A DNA stretch of 12,436 bases, from assembly GCA_044867425.1 (NCBI GenBank), contig JBIOUX010000174.1, forward strand, positions 1-12,436, in the 5' to 3' direction. This document shows, one piece after another, positions 1 to 5,437 of the stretch (positions are counted from its first letter, which is position 1; each line of letters starts with the position of its first letter). Origin of the DNA: CAWBJP01 sp044867425 (GTDB taxonomy: Bacteria; Actinomycetota; Acidimicrobiia; IMCC26256; BP-133). The notes under the pieces are model-generated. The model did not search any database. It worked only from the letters and a program-made list of their open reading frames with translations, and had not been told where the DNA came from. The position numbers and the translations under genes were made by a program.

Positions 1-34
1 CGTGCCGCTGGCGCAGCTCCTCATAGGTGCTCAT
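1..34 (-). CDS. 5' end of an unidentified gene leaving the window
   Basis: On the minus strand an ATG at position 34 opens a frame reading MSTYEELRQRH before the window ends (11 complete codons). A clear purine-rich ribosome binding site, GGGGAGGG, lies about 8 bases upstream of the ATG, which is the main reason to call a start here. Codons such as GAG, CTG, CGC and CAG fit the rest of the window. Eleven residues are too few to assign a family. Sequence before position 1 would settle the identity. Confidence 0.5.
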   Translation of the reverse strand, partial: MSTYEELRQRH

Positions 35-131
35 CGTGGGTTCCCTCCCCGCGTGCCGGCCGTCCGCGGCGCATGTCCGGACGCTAAGGCCGCGGGAGGG
101 TCCCGTCCTCAGTACCAGTACGGATTCGGGC
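35..131. other. Short intergenic stretch between leftward gene start and LuxR remnant
   Basis: No coding signal seen. It holds the ribosome binding site of the leftward gene at the low-coordinate end and a modest inverted repeat, CGTCCG at 61-66 against CGGACG at 78-83 with an 11-base loop. That repeat lies about 50 bases downstream of the LuxR remnant's stop. It has no T-tract, so a terminator role is only possible. Confidence 0.3.
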
Positions 132-374
132 TCAGTGGCGGCGAACGGCCCGGGCGGCGGCCTGAGCGGCGAGGGCGGCCCGATTGGCGACGCCGAGCTT
201 GGTGTAGGTGTGCGCCAGGTGTGTCTTGGCCGTGGTGGCGGAGATGAACAGCCGGGTTCCGATCTCGGCGTTGGTCAACCCCTGGGCGGCCAGGGCGACA
301 ACCTCGAGCTCCGTCGGAGTGAGCGAGCCCCACCCGGAGGATGGTCGTTTGCGTTCTCCCCGAGCCCGGGAGGC
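132..374 (-). pseudogene. Remnant of LuxR-type helix-turn-helix C-terminal domain
   Basis: The minus-strand reading from 374 to the stop at 132 gives 80 residues that read as a LuxR/FixJ (GerE) DNA-binding domain. It has a basic linker (GERKRPSSGW), then SLTPTELEVV, AAQGLTNAEIGTRLFIS, TTAKTHLAHTYTKLGV and NRAALAAQA, ending in RAVRRH. This is the usual C-terminus of large ATPase/LuxR regulators. No ATG, GTG or TTG start exists in the frame. It is closed upstream by an in-frame TAG (375-377), and translation past the TAG gives more basic, linker-like residues. The sensor/ATPase part is absent: the opposite strand carries coding-like sequence from about 431. I read it as a degraded 3' end. A sequencing error at the TAG would not restore the missing N-terminal region. 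Confidence 0.7.
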
Positions 375-430
375 CTAGGCCGCCGCCTCCCGGCCACGGT
401 CTAGGCCCATTCGGGGAGCTTGCGCAGCGG

Positions 431-685
431 GTGTTGGCGGCTTCGTCAAGGACAACGAGGAGGGTCTACCGGGACATCTCCAACTCGATCCTCGGCGAGC
501 GGGTCTTCAAGCTCGTCGCCGAGCTCGACCGGGAAGAGCCCGGCCACTACACCCGGCTGATGAGCGTCCTCCTGGCCGCCGGCAAGGCCCTAGAAGCCGC
601 CGTCGATCTCGACGACGCAGAGACTGTGCAGCGACTAGCCGCCGTGTGCGACCGGGTCGAAGATCGCCTGGGCCGGCGCAGTTGA
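431..685 (+). CDS. Small hypothetical protein, possibly a gene fragment
   Basis: About 84 residues, predicted mostly alpha-helical, with no family I recognise. From about 466 the codon pattern is convincingly coding (mostly C or G in third positions: GTC TAC CGG GAC ATC TCC), reading VYRDISNSILGERVFKLV and later EEPGHYTRLMSVLLAAGKAL. The GTG at 431 is chosen as the first start after the LuxR remnant on the other strand; a GGGGAG at 413-418 is rather distant. The first 11 codons look poor (AGG ACA ACG AGG AGG). The neighbouring frame reads GGFVKDNEE there, so a one-base insertion in the G-rich run near 462-465 may have broken a longer gene. It could be a real small gene or a remnant. Confidence 0.45.
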   Translation: MLAASSRTTRRVYRDISNSILGERVFKLVAELDREEPGHYTRLMSVLLAAGKALEAAVDLDDAETVQRLAAVCDRVEDRLGRRS

Positions 686-776
686 TGGAGACCAGCCGGA
701 ACAATCCGACGCTCGACAGGACGAAGGCTTGCGCCGACTCCCGGAAGCTCAGGTGACCGTCTCGACGCTCCCGCTA

Positions 777-1991
777 CTAAGGGGCCAGTTCAGCCGTAGG
801 TCCCTTGACCGTGATCTTGCCGCCTTGCACTCCGTAGACGTAGACATCGCCGGTGGTGATCTCCCCCGTCGGAGTGAAGGACACCTCCTTGGTGATGCCC
901 TTGTGCCCGGGGAAGGCCACGTTCAGATATCTGAGGATCGTCTCCCTGGTCGTGTTCCCGGCTTTGATGGCGGCGATCAGGATATTGGCCGCGTCGTAGC
1001 CCTCGGCCGAGTACGCCCCCGGAGCCTTCCCGTACTCCTTCGTGTAGGCCTTGGTGAACGCCACCGAGGATGGGTCCGTTGACACGACAGGGTCGGCACA
1101 GGGACACGTGATCTCGGCACCCTCGGCGGCCAGCGGTCCTGCCGCCTCGATGAATCCGGGGTCCTTGCAGGCGTCACCGGACAGGAACGTCGCACGGACA
1201 CCGGCGTCCCGCAGCTGCTTGGCGAACCTGCCCGCTTCGGCGTAATAGCCGGCGTAGTAGACGACCGACGTCTTCGAGGCCTTGACCTTGTTGACGGCGG
1301 CCGAGTAGTCGTGGGCCTTCGGATCGATGGCGTCGAAGAGGGCCGTGCGGACGTCAAGCCTTTCCGCCTTCGCCCTCACGACGCCAACGAGGCCCGTCCC
1401 GTACTCGCTGTTGTCATGGATGTAGGCGACGCTGGCAGCCCTGAGGCCTTTGGCGATGTACTCGGCGGTTTCCGTGCCCTGGGCGGTGTCGTTGGCCACG
1501 ATGCGATGGAACACCTTCCAACCCGACTCTGAGAGCGTGGGGCTGGTCGCCGGGGTAATGAGAGGGACGCCGGCCTGGTCGAAGGCCGGGATCGCGGCTT
1601 TGGACTCACCCGAGAAAGCTGGTCCGATGATCGCCACCACGGAATCGTCGGATATCACCTGTTCCGTGAGCACGGCTGCCTGCTCCGACAGGCCTTGCGT
1701 GTCGAAGGCCCGCATCCGGATCTTCTGCGGAAGATCGTTCCTGGCGTTCGCCTCGTCAAGAGCGAGTTGGATGCCGTTGCTGATATTGATGCCCAGGTTG
1801 GCGTTGTCACCAGTCTGGGCGCCAACGAAGGCGATGGTAAGGCCTCGGCCGTCTTCCCCGCCCGTTCGCTCTCGTGCGTCCGGGCTGGTGCCCTTGGTGC
1901 CGGCTTCCCTTACGTCCGCGCCACAGGCGGAGGCGACCATGGCGGCAGCCAAGAGCAGGACCACCCATTGGTTCCTGCGGAAGATCGACAT
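777..1991 (-). CDS. Branched-chain amino-acid type ABC transporter substrate-binding lipoprotein
   Basis: 404 residues, normal for a type-1 periplasmic-binding protein of the LivJ/Peripla_BP_6 family. Residues 1-23 form a lipoprotein signal: basic start (RRNQ), hydrophobic core, then ASAC with the lipidated cysteine at 23. Binding-domain landmarks follow: LTIAFVGAQTGDNANLGINI near 50, AIIGPAFSGESKAAIPAF near 120, GVPLITPATSPTLSESG, VAYIHDNSEYGTGL, and SAEGYDAANILIAAI near the C-terminus. Known members deliver leucine-like amino acids, amides or other small molecules to a LivHMGF permease; the actual ligand cannot be read here. No permease or ATPase gene flanks it, so it appears orphan, or its partners lie elsewhere. 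The start is fixed by a near-perfect AAGGAGG. It lies 18 bases downstream of the truncated flavoenzyme gene on the same strand. Confidence 0.92.
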   Translation of the reverse strand: MSIFRRNQWVVLLLAAAMVASACGADVREAGTKGTSPDARERTGGEDGRGLTIAFVGAQTGDNANLGINISNGIQLALDEANARNDLPQKIRMRAFDTQGLSEQAAVLTEQVISDDSVVAIIGPAFSGESKAAIPAFDQAGVPLITPATSPTLSESGWKVFHRIVANDTAQGTETAEYIAKGLRAASVAYIHDNSEYGTGLVGVVRAKAERLDVRTALFDAIDPKAHDYSAAVNKVKASKTSVVYYAGYYAEAGRFAKQLRDAGVRATFLSGDACKDPGFIEAAGPLAAEGAEITCPCADPVVSTDPSSVAFTKAYTKEYGKAPGAYSAEGYDAANILIAAIKAGNTTRETILRYLNVAFPGHKGITKEVSFTPTGEITTGDVYVYGVQGGKITVKGPTAELAP

Positions 1992-1997
1992 GCGAGA

Positions 1998-2004
1998 CCT
2001 CCTT
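1998..2004 (-). promoter_or_regulatory. Strong Shine-Dalgarno for the substrate-binding lipoprotein
   Basis: On the minus strand AAGGAGG ends 6 bases before the ATG at 1991. It is the most canonical ribosome binding site in the window and fixes the start. It sits in the 18-bp gap after the truncated oxidase, so the lipoprotein gene may be read from the same transcript. Confidence 0.75.
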
Positions 2005-2009
2005 GGAAC

Positions 2010-2303
2010 TTACGCCAGCAACGCCACCGCATCCTGCTCAACCTTGCCCAGTCCAAGTTGCCGGGCGGTAGACAAGGATTGACTCAGGAGCTCTCGGGCG
2101 CGCTCGGCCGGGTCCTCGAAGTAGGCCTGACTGATGAGGCGAGAGCCGCCGTGGCTGGAACCTTGGTCGTGCGCTGAGGTGAAGCGTTCGAGACCCAGCA
2201 CCCGCGGGCCCCGACGGGCGAGGTGGTAGGCGGCCGCGCTGTCCATGCCACCGAGTCCCACGACGATGACCTCGTAGGCGCTGCCGTGCGAGCGAGCGGT
2301 CAT
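2010..2303 (-). pseudogene. Truncated chimeric N-terminus of SolA/sarcosine-oxidase-like FAD enzyme
   Basis: 97 residues; full-length monomeric sarcosine or N-methyltryptophan oxidases have about 370-390. Residues 10-64 match the family's N-terminus: YEVIVVGLGGM, AAAYHLARRG, VLGLERF, then the hallmark GSSHGGSR and AYFEDP. The family's covalent-flavin cysteine and substrate domain are absent. The dinucleotide motif, normally GLGGMG, reads GLGGMD (Asp21), which should hurt FAD binding. After residue 65 the protein no longer follows the oxidase and reads AERARELLSQSLSTARQLG. This style is typical of the C-terminal TPR-like tail of large actinobacterial ATPase/cyclase regulators, and it ends naturally in DAVALLA-stop. 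I infer a deletion that fused two genes near 2100-2114. The start is supported by GAGGTG just upstream. Confidence 0.65.
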
Positions 2304-2402
2304 TGCATCACCTCATCGTCGGACAGCGGCCGGGGCCGGTCAAAGCGTGAAGGAAGCGCGCAGAATGCCCACTGCTTCATAACTTCCCTGTAGTGGATCG
2401 TC

Positions 2403-2418
2403 TGTCGCCGCGGCGACA
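2403..2418. repeat. Perfect 16-bp palindrome TGTCGCCGCGGCGACA
   Basis: An uninterrupted dyad with no spacer, about 100 bases upstream of the leftward oxidase-remnant start. Spacerless dyads of this size often serve as operators for dimeric regulators, but no matching regulator gene is identifiable, so the role is open. High GC makes chance palindromes somewhat more likely. Confidence 0.5.
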
Positions 2419-2501
2419 CAAGGACACTCTCGCCGGCAATGCTTCGGCAGTGCCGAGCATGGGCCGAGTAGCTGGGAGGTGTCAGTGTCCAGAAAGAAGC
2501 C

Positions 2502-2533
2502 TTGCAACCATTTTGCAACCCAACGGGTTGCAA
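2502..2533. repeat. Cluster of TTGCAACC elements with a 9-bp inverted pair
   Basis: TTGCAACC occurs directly at 2502-2509, again at 2513-2521 as TTGCAACCC, and inverted at 2525-2533 as GGGTTGCAA. The last two form a perfect 9-bp inverted repeat around AAC. The two direct copies are spaced 11 bases start to start, about one helical turn, as expected for cooperative protein binding. It could also form a small hairpin just beyond the peptidase stop (2605, minus strand). There is no T-run. Confidence 0.55.
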
Positions 2534-2604
2534 CTGGGGTCACGGAACGACACGGGCCGGCACAGACCCGGCGCTCATAAGTGCCGGTGAGACCACATTT
2601 CCCG

Positions 2605-3072
2605 TCACTCCGCGGCACCCCCGGGCTCTTCCCAGGGCGGGTTGTATTCCCAGTGCCAGGGCTCGTGGTCGTAGGGGTAAAAGCCGAAGCGTTCGGCGTG
2701 GGCCACGAGCCAGCGGTAGGCCTCCGTGGCCCGCATGCGCTCGACGTACTCGCTCTCGATGGGGTCGCCGAGGTGGCAGTCGACCGCCCGGCCACTCTGG
2801 TGGGCGCTGGTGCCGGGGCGGGCCACCCACAGGCAGGCCTCCTCGGGATCGCCGTACTTCCGCAGGGCGCCCCGCCACAGCCAGTCCTGTTCCTCGGAGC
2901 TGCGGTAGCCGGAGACGGGGAGGAGCAGCGGGGCTTCGATGCCGTCGGCCCGGGCCGCCGCCATCAGCGCCGCCCACGCCGCCGCCGCCAGCCGGTGGAG
3001 CGGCACGCGGGCGCGCTCGTGGCCGGCGACGTCGACGAGGTCGGCCGGGTCCGGCGGAGCCTTGTCGGTCAC
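2605..3072 (-). CDS. M15-family (VanY-like) D-alanyl-D-alanine carboxypeptidase/peptidase
   Basis: About 155 residues from a GTG at 3072. It carries the M15 zinc-peptidase pattern: SGYRS at 54-58, SAHQSGRAVD at 89-98 (zinc ligands His91 and Asp98) and EPWHWEY at 137-143 (catalytic Glu137, ligand His140). Family members cleave D-Ala-D-Ala ends or cross-links of peptidoglycan. No signal peptide or membrane anchor is visible, which is unusual for a wall-acting enzyme and more like endolysins or an unrecognised export route. The frame is open upstream to 3363, but that part overlaps the divergent gene at 3224 and reads as non-coding. GTG 3072 is the first usable start inside the conserved part, and its ribosome site is weak, so the start is uncertain. 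The C-terminus is intact. Confidence 0.85.
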   Translation of the reverse strand: MTDKAPPDPADLVDVAGHERARVPLHRLAAAAWAALMAAARADGIEAPLLLPVSGYRSSEEQDWLWRGALRKYGDPEEACLWVARPGTSAHQSGRAVDCHLGDPIESEYVERMRATEAYRWLVAHAERFGFYPYDHEPWHWEYNPPWEEPGGAAE

Positions 3073-3149
3073 CCGTTGCCCGCCGGGACGTTCGACGGGT
3101 ACGGGCCGGAAAGCGGTGGCATCGTCGATGGGCGGGGAGATTAACGGCC

Positions 3150-3176
3150 GGTTTTCGGCCCACCGGGTGATGGGTA
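3150..3176 (+). promoter_or_regulatory. SigF/SigB-like promoter for the downstream membrane protein
   Basis: GGTTT at 3150-3154 and GGGTA at 3172-3176, separated by 17 bases, match the published general-stress sigma consensus (SigB of Bacillus and SigF of mycobacteria: GTTT, 12-17 bases, GGGTA). Transcription would begin near 3183, leaving about a 40-base leader to the ATG at 3224. The gene product itself has a stress-protein-like N-terminus, which supports the reading. The match is by eye only. Confidence 0.5.
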
Positions 3177-3223
3177 CGCGCTCAAGCGAGAGAAAGACGA
3201 TCCAGCGAGCCGGGAGCGAGACG

Positions 3224-3796
3224 ATGGCCGATCGGTCGGAGAAGCGGGTGGTGGGGGCGTACCCCGACGAAGCTTCAGCCCAAGAGGCGGCCGAGGCAGC
3301 CCGCCAGTCGGGTGGGACCCACGTGCAAGTGGGCGCCGCCGAGGACGAAGTCGCCTCGCTCATGGGTGAGATGCGGGAGGAGACCGAGCACGCCTGGGCC
3401 GGCCCCAGCGTCGGCGTCTACACCAAAGAGATGGCACGTTCTGTCCCGCGGTGGACGCTGGGCGGCGCGCTGCTCGGGGCCGCGGTGGCCCTGGCCGTCA
3501 ACTTCCTGGGCGGCGGTGGCCTGGGGCTGGAAGGCCGCCTGATCATGGCCGCCATCATCGGCATGGCGGCCGGAGGGACCATCGGCTTCCTGGTCGGTGG
3601 CGGCTTCTTCGATCCCCGACGCAAGGCGGCGTCAAATATGGCCGCCGAAGAGGGGGTGGTCGTGGGCGCCGACGAGCCCGGCGACGTCGATGCCACCGAC
3701 CGGGCGATGGCGGAACACGACCCCATCCGTGTCGATACGGTCGACGCCGAGGGCCCCCTGGGCACCGTCACTACCGAGGAACGTCAGCAGCGCTGA
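3224..3796 (+). CDS. Two-helix membrane protein with general-stress (YflT-like) N-terminus
   Basis: 190 residues. An N-terminal soluble part (about 1-75) starts KRVVGAYPDEASAQEAAEAA and continues to HVQVG and VASLMGEMREE, resembling the alpha/beta fold of YflT/GSP17M general-stress proteins. Two glycine-rich hydrophobic helices follow, about 78-98 (LGGALLGAAVALAVNFLGGG) and 106-128 (LIMAAIIGMAAGGTIGFLVGGG). An acidic tail of about 60 residues completes it, with EEGVVVGADE and DPIRVDTV. Tail and N-terminus probably lie on the same membrane side. Start ATG 3224 follows GGGAGCGAG. The frame is open further upstream, but that part lacks coding character and would cover the promoter. Its last 13 bases overlap, convergently, the methyltransferase 3' end. 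Precise function is unknown; a membrane stress role is inferred from fold and promoter. Confidence 0.8.
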   Translation: MADRSEKRVVGAYPDEASAQEAAEAARQSGGTHVQVGAAEDEVASLMGEMREETEHAWAGPSVGVYTKEMARSVPRWTLGGALLGAAVALAVNFLGGGGLGLEGRLIMAAIIGMAAGGTIGFLVGGGFFDPRRKAASNMAAEEGVVVGADEPGDVDATDRAMAEHDPIRVDTVDAEGPLGTVTTEERQQR

Positions 3797-4716
3797 GCGG
3801 ACTCCTCGGCGGCGATCCGGCGCTGTCCCAAGGACACGTACTCCGGATCGATGTCGAAGCCCACATAGTGACGGCCGGTCCGCAGGCAGGCGAGCGCTGT
3901 CTGCGCCGCCCCGCAGAAGGGATCCAGAACCACGTCTCCGACGTAGGTGTAGAGCTCGACGAGCCGGCGGGGAAGCGCGACGGGAAACGGGGCGGGATGG
4001 CCCACCGAGCGGGCCGACTCGGGCGGGATGCGCCACGTGTCGAGCGTCCAGGCCCGGAAGTCGTCACCGGTGATCGAGTTCTCCCACGGGAGCCCCCGCC
4101 GCTCCCGCTCCTTGCGGGAGAGGGCCCGGTCGAAGCGGCCCTTGCTGGCCACCACCACCCGCTCGGTCACGTCCCGCAGCACCGGATTGGCCGCCGAGGC
4201 GTACGACCCCCAGGCGCAGTTGCCGTTGGCGCCCTCGGCCTTCACCCAGACGATTTCGCCTCGCAACAGGAACCCGAGATCGTCGCCAAGGATCGAGCTG
4301 ACGTCTCCCGACAATGACCGGTAGGGCCGCCGGCCCAGGTTGGCCACGTTCACCGCCACCCGGCCCCCCGGCTCCAGCACCCGGCGGCACTCGGCGAACA
4401 CGTCCCGCAGCATCCCCAGATAGTCCAGGTAGGAGGCGGGCACGTGGCCCTCCCCCAGCGCCGCCTCGTACTCCTTGCCGGCGAAGTAGGGCGGCGACGT
4501 GACCATGAGGGCGACGCAGCTGTCGGGCAGGACGGACATGTCCCGGCTGTCGCCGGCGAACAGCTGATCCCTGACCGGGCATTCGGCCACGGTGTCGTCC
4601 GATGTGATCGCCGGGGCCTCGAAGCGCTCGTAGAAACCGGTGGCGTCGTGGCTCTCCCGCCGGGACACACCGAAGGCGGATGTCCGGGTCGGCGCCCTCC
4701 GCCTCTCCCCCGCCAT
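3784..4716 (-). CDS. Beta-class site-specific DNA methyltransferase, apparently orphan
   Basis: 310 residues. The catalytic motif IV TSPPY is at 73-77, ahead of the AdoMet-binding motif I DPFCGAAQTA at 265-274, followed by GFDID at 286-290. The order IV before I defines the beta group, which methylates adenine N6 or cytosine N4; the sequence alone does not decide which. HPAPFP at 240-245 and DVVLDPFCG are typical. Motif I differs from the common DPFxGSGTT form by Ala-Ala-Gln-Thr. The likely target-recognition region lies between (about 155-235; GNCAWGSYASAANPVLRD). The first 45 residues are basic and low in conservation. ATG 4716 has GGGAGG upstream. No restriction endonuclease is recognised beside it, so it may regulate or mark DNA, be phage-derived, or pair with the divergent DUF429 nuclease-like gene 67 bp away. 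Confidence 0.9.
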   Translation of the reverse strand: MAGERRRAPTRTSAFGVSRRESHDATGFYERFEAPAITSDDTVAECPVRDQLFAGDSRDMSVLPDSCVALMVTSPPYFAGKEYEAALGEGHVPASYLDYLGMLRDVFAECRRVLEPGGRVAVNVANLGRRPYRSLSGDVSSILGDDLGFLLRGEIVWVKAEGANGNCAWGSYASAANPVLRDVTERVVVASKGRFDRALSRKERERRGLPWENSITGDDFRAWTLDTWRIPPESARSVGHPAPFPVALPRRLVELYTYVGDVVLDPFCGAAQTALACLRTGRHYVGFDIDPEYVSLGQRRIAAEESAQRC

Positions 4717-4783
4717 GGCTGCCCTCCCGAAAGGTTGCGGCTTGACCCCGAAAATTACACGGCTGTCGAGTCAGAATGGCGCC
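4717..4783. promoter_or_regulatory. Divergent promoter region between methyltransferase and DUF429 operon
   Basis: Only 67 bases separate the two ATGs, so both promoters must lie here or overlap the genes. The stretch is locally AT-rich (GAAAATTACAC, 4750-4760). A TTGACC at 4742-4747 could be a rightward -35 box, although no good -10 follows. On the minus strand TAATTT (4757-4752) could be a leftward -10. The methyltransferase ribosome site GGGAGG is at the left end, and the DUF429 gene has no strong one. Confidence 0.4.
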
Positions 4784-5437
4784 ATGTTCGTGGGCGTCGA
4801 CGTGTCCGAGCGTCGGGGACTCGACGTCGTCATGCTGGACGAGCGCCGGGCGGTCGCCGAACCGCCCCGGCAGGACGTGTCGCCCGGCGACCTGGAGCAG
4901 ATCCTCGTGGCGCTGGCGCCGGTGGCAGTGGCCATCGATTCCCCACCGGGATGGAGCCGGGCGGGCGGCAGCCGCCAGGGCGAGCGGGAGCTGGCCGCCC
5001 TCGGGGTGTCGTGCTTCCGGACCCCGTCGGACCCGATGCGGTGCCAGCGGCCCTTCTACAACTGGATGCGGGTGGGCCAGGCCACCTTCGCCGCCGCCGC
5101 CCGGGCCGGTTACCCGCTCTACCGGGGCGGACCGGTGGCCGGCTGCGCCCTCGAGGTGTTCCCCCACTCCACCGCCGTGGCCCTGGCCGGCACCCGTCCA
5201 CCGCCGGGCACGGCCCGGCGCGCCGGGGCCAAGGCCGCCTGGCGCCGGTCGGTGCTGGAAACGGCGGGGGTCGACACCGCCGCGCTGCGGACCCTCGACC
5301 ACCTCGACGCCGCCCTGGCTGCCCTCACCGCCCTGCTGGCGTGGCAGGGTTGCTGCTTTGCCCTGGGTGACCCAGCCGAGGGCCTTATGGTGCTACCGGG
5401 CCGGAGGCCCGCCGGCCGGTACCCGAAGGAGGGTTGA
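4784..5437 (+). CDS. DUF429 protein, predicted RNase H-like nuclease
   Basis: 217 residues with the DUF429 layout. FVGVDVSERRGLDVVML at the N-terminus carries the first acidic residue (Asp6). VAVAIDSPPGW at 48-57 supplies Asp52. The family's CFRTPSDP block is near 77-84, EVFPHST at 124-130 supplies Glu124, and TLDHLDAALAALTALLA at 170-186 supplies Asp172/Asp175. These acids match the RNase H-like active-site pattern predicted for the family; activity has been inferred mainly from fold, so the substrate is unknown. ATG 4784 is preferred because the conserved GVDV motif starts three residues later. The upstream extension overlaps the divergent methyltransferase promoter and gene. The stop overlaps the next start (TGATG), so translation is probably coupled to the crotonase gene. 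Confidence 0.87.
   Translation: MFVGVDVSERRGLDVVMLDERRAVAEPPRQDVSPGDLEQILVALAPVAVAIDSPPGWSRAGGSRQGERELAALGVSCFRTPSDPMRCQRPFYNWMRVGQATFAAAARAGYPLYRGGPVAGCALEVFPHSTAVALAGTRPPPGTARRAGAKAAWRRSVLETAGVDTAALRTLDHLDAALAALTALLAWQGCCFALGDPAEGLMVLPGRRPAGRYPKEG

Larger units (their letters stand above)
2304..2604. other. Gene-free intergenic region with palindromes and repeats
   Basis: About 300 bases between the leftward oxidase remnant and the 3' end of the leftward peptidase. Frames on both strands are open but have no family-like sequence and poor codon choice, so I call no gene. It should contain the promoter of the oxidase remnant and lipoprotein. It holds a perfect 16-bp palindrome (2403-2418), an imperfect stem (ATGCTTCGGCA at 2439-2449 against TGCCGAGCAT at 2451-2460, one bulge) and a TTGCAACC cluster (2502-2533). 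Base composition is less GC-rich than its surroundings. Confidence 0.5.

Noticed and set aside
2304..2604. tRNA or other structured RNA gene in the main gap
   Set aside because: No cloverleaf arms or CCA-type end could be found by eye; the dyads are short and isolated. A tRNAscan or Rfam search would settle it.
2300..2795. Minus-strand open frames in the intergenic gap and over the peptidase 3' end
   Set aside because: Poor codon choice, no homology-like motifs, and partly overlap the well supported M15 gene in another frame.
3073..3363. N-terminal extension of the M15 peptidase to 3363
   Set aside because: It would overlap the divergent membrane-protein gene and its promoter, and residues there are not peptidase-like.
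4064..5302. 412-codon minus-strand open frame
   Set aside because: Shadow of the methyltransferase (other frame) and of DUF429; low-complexity Arg/Gly/Pro composition, no motif.
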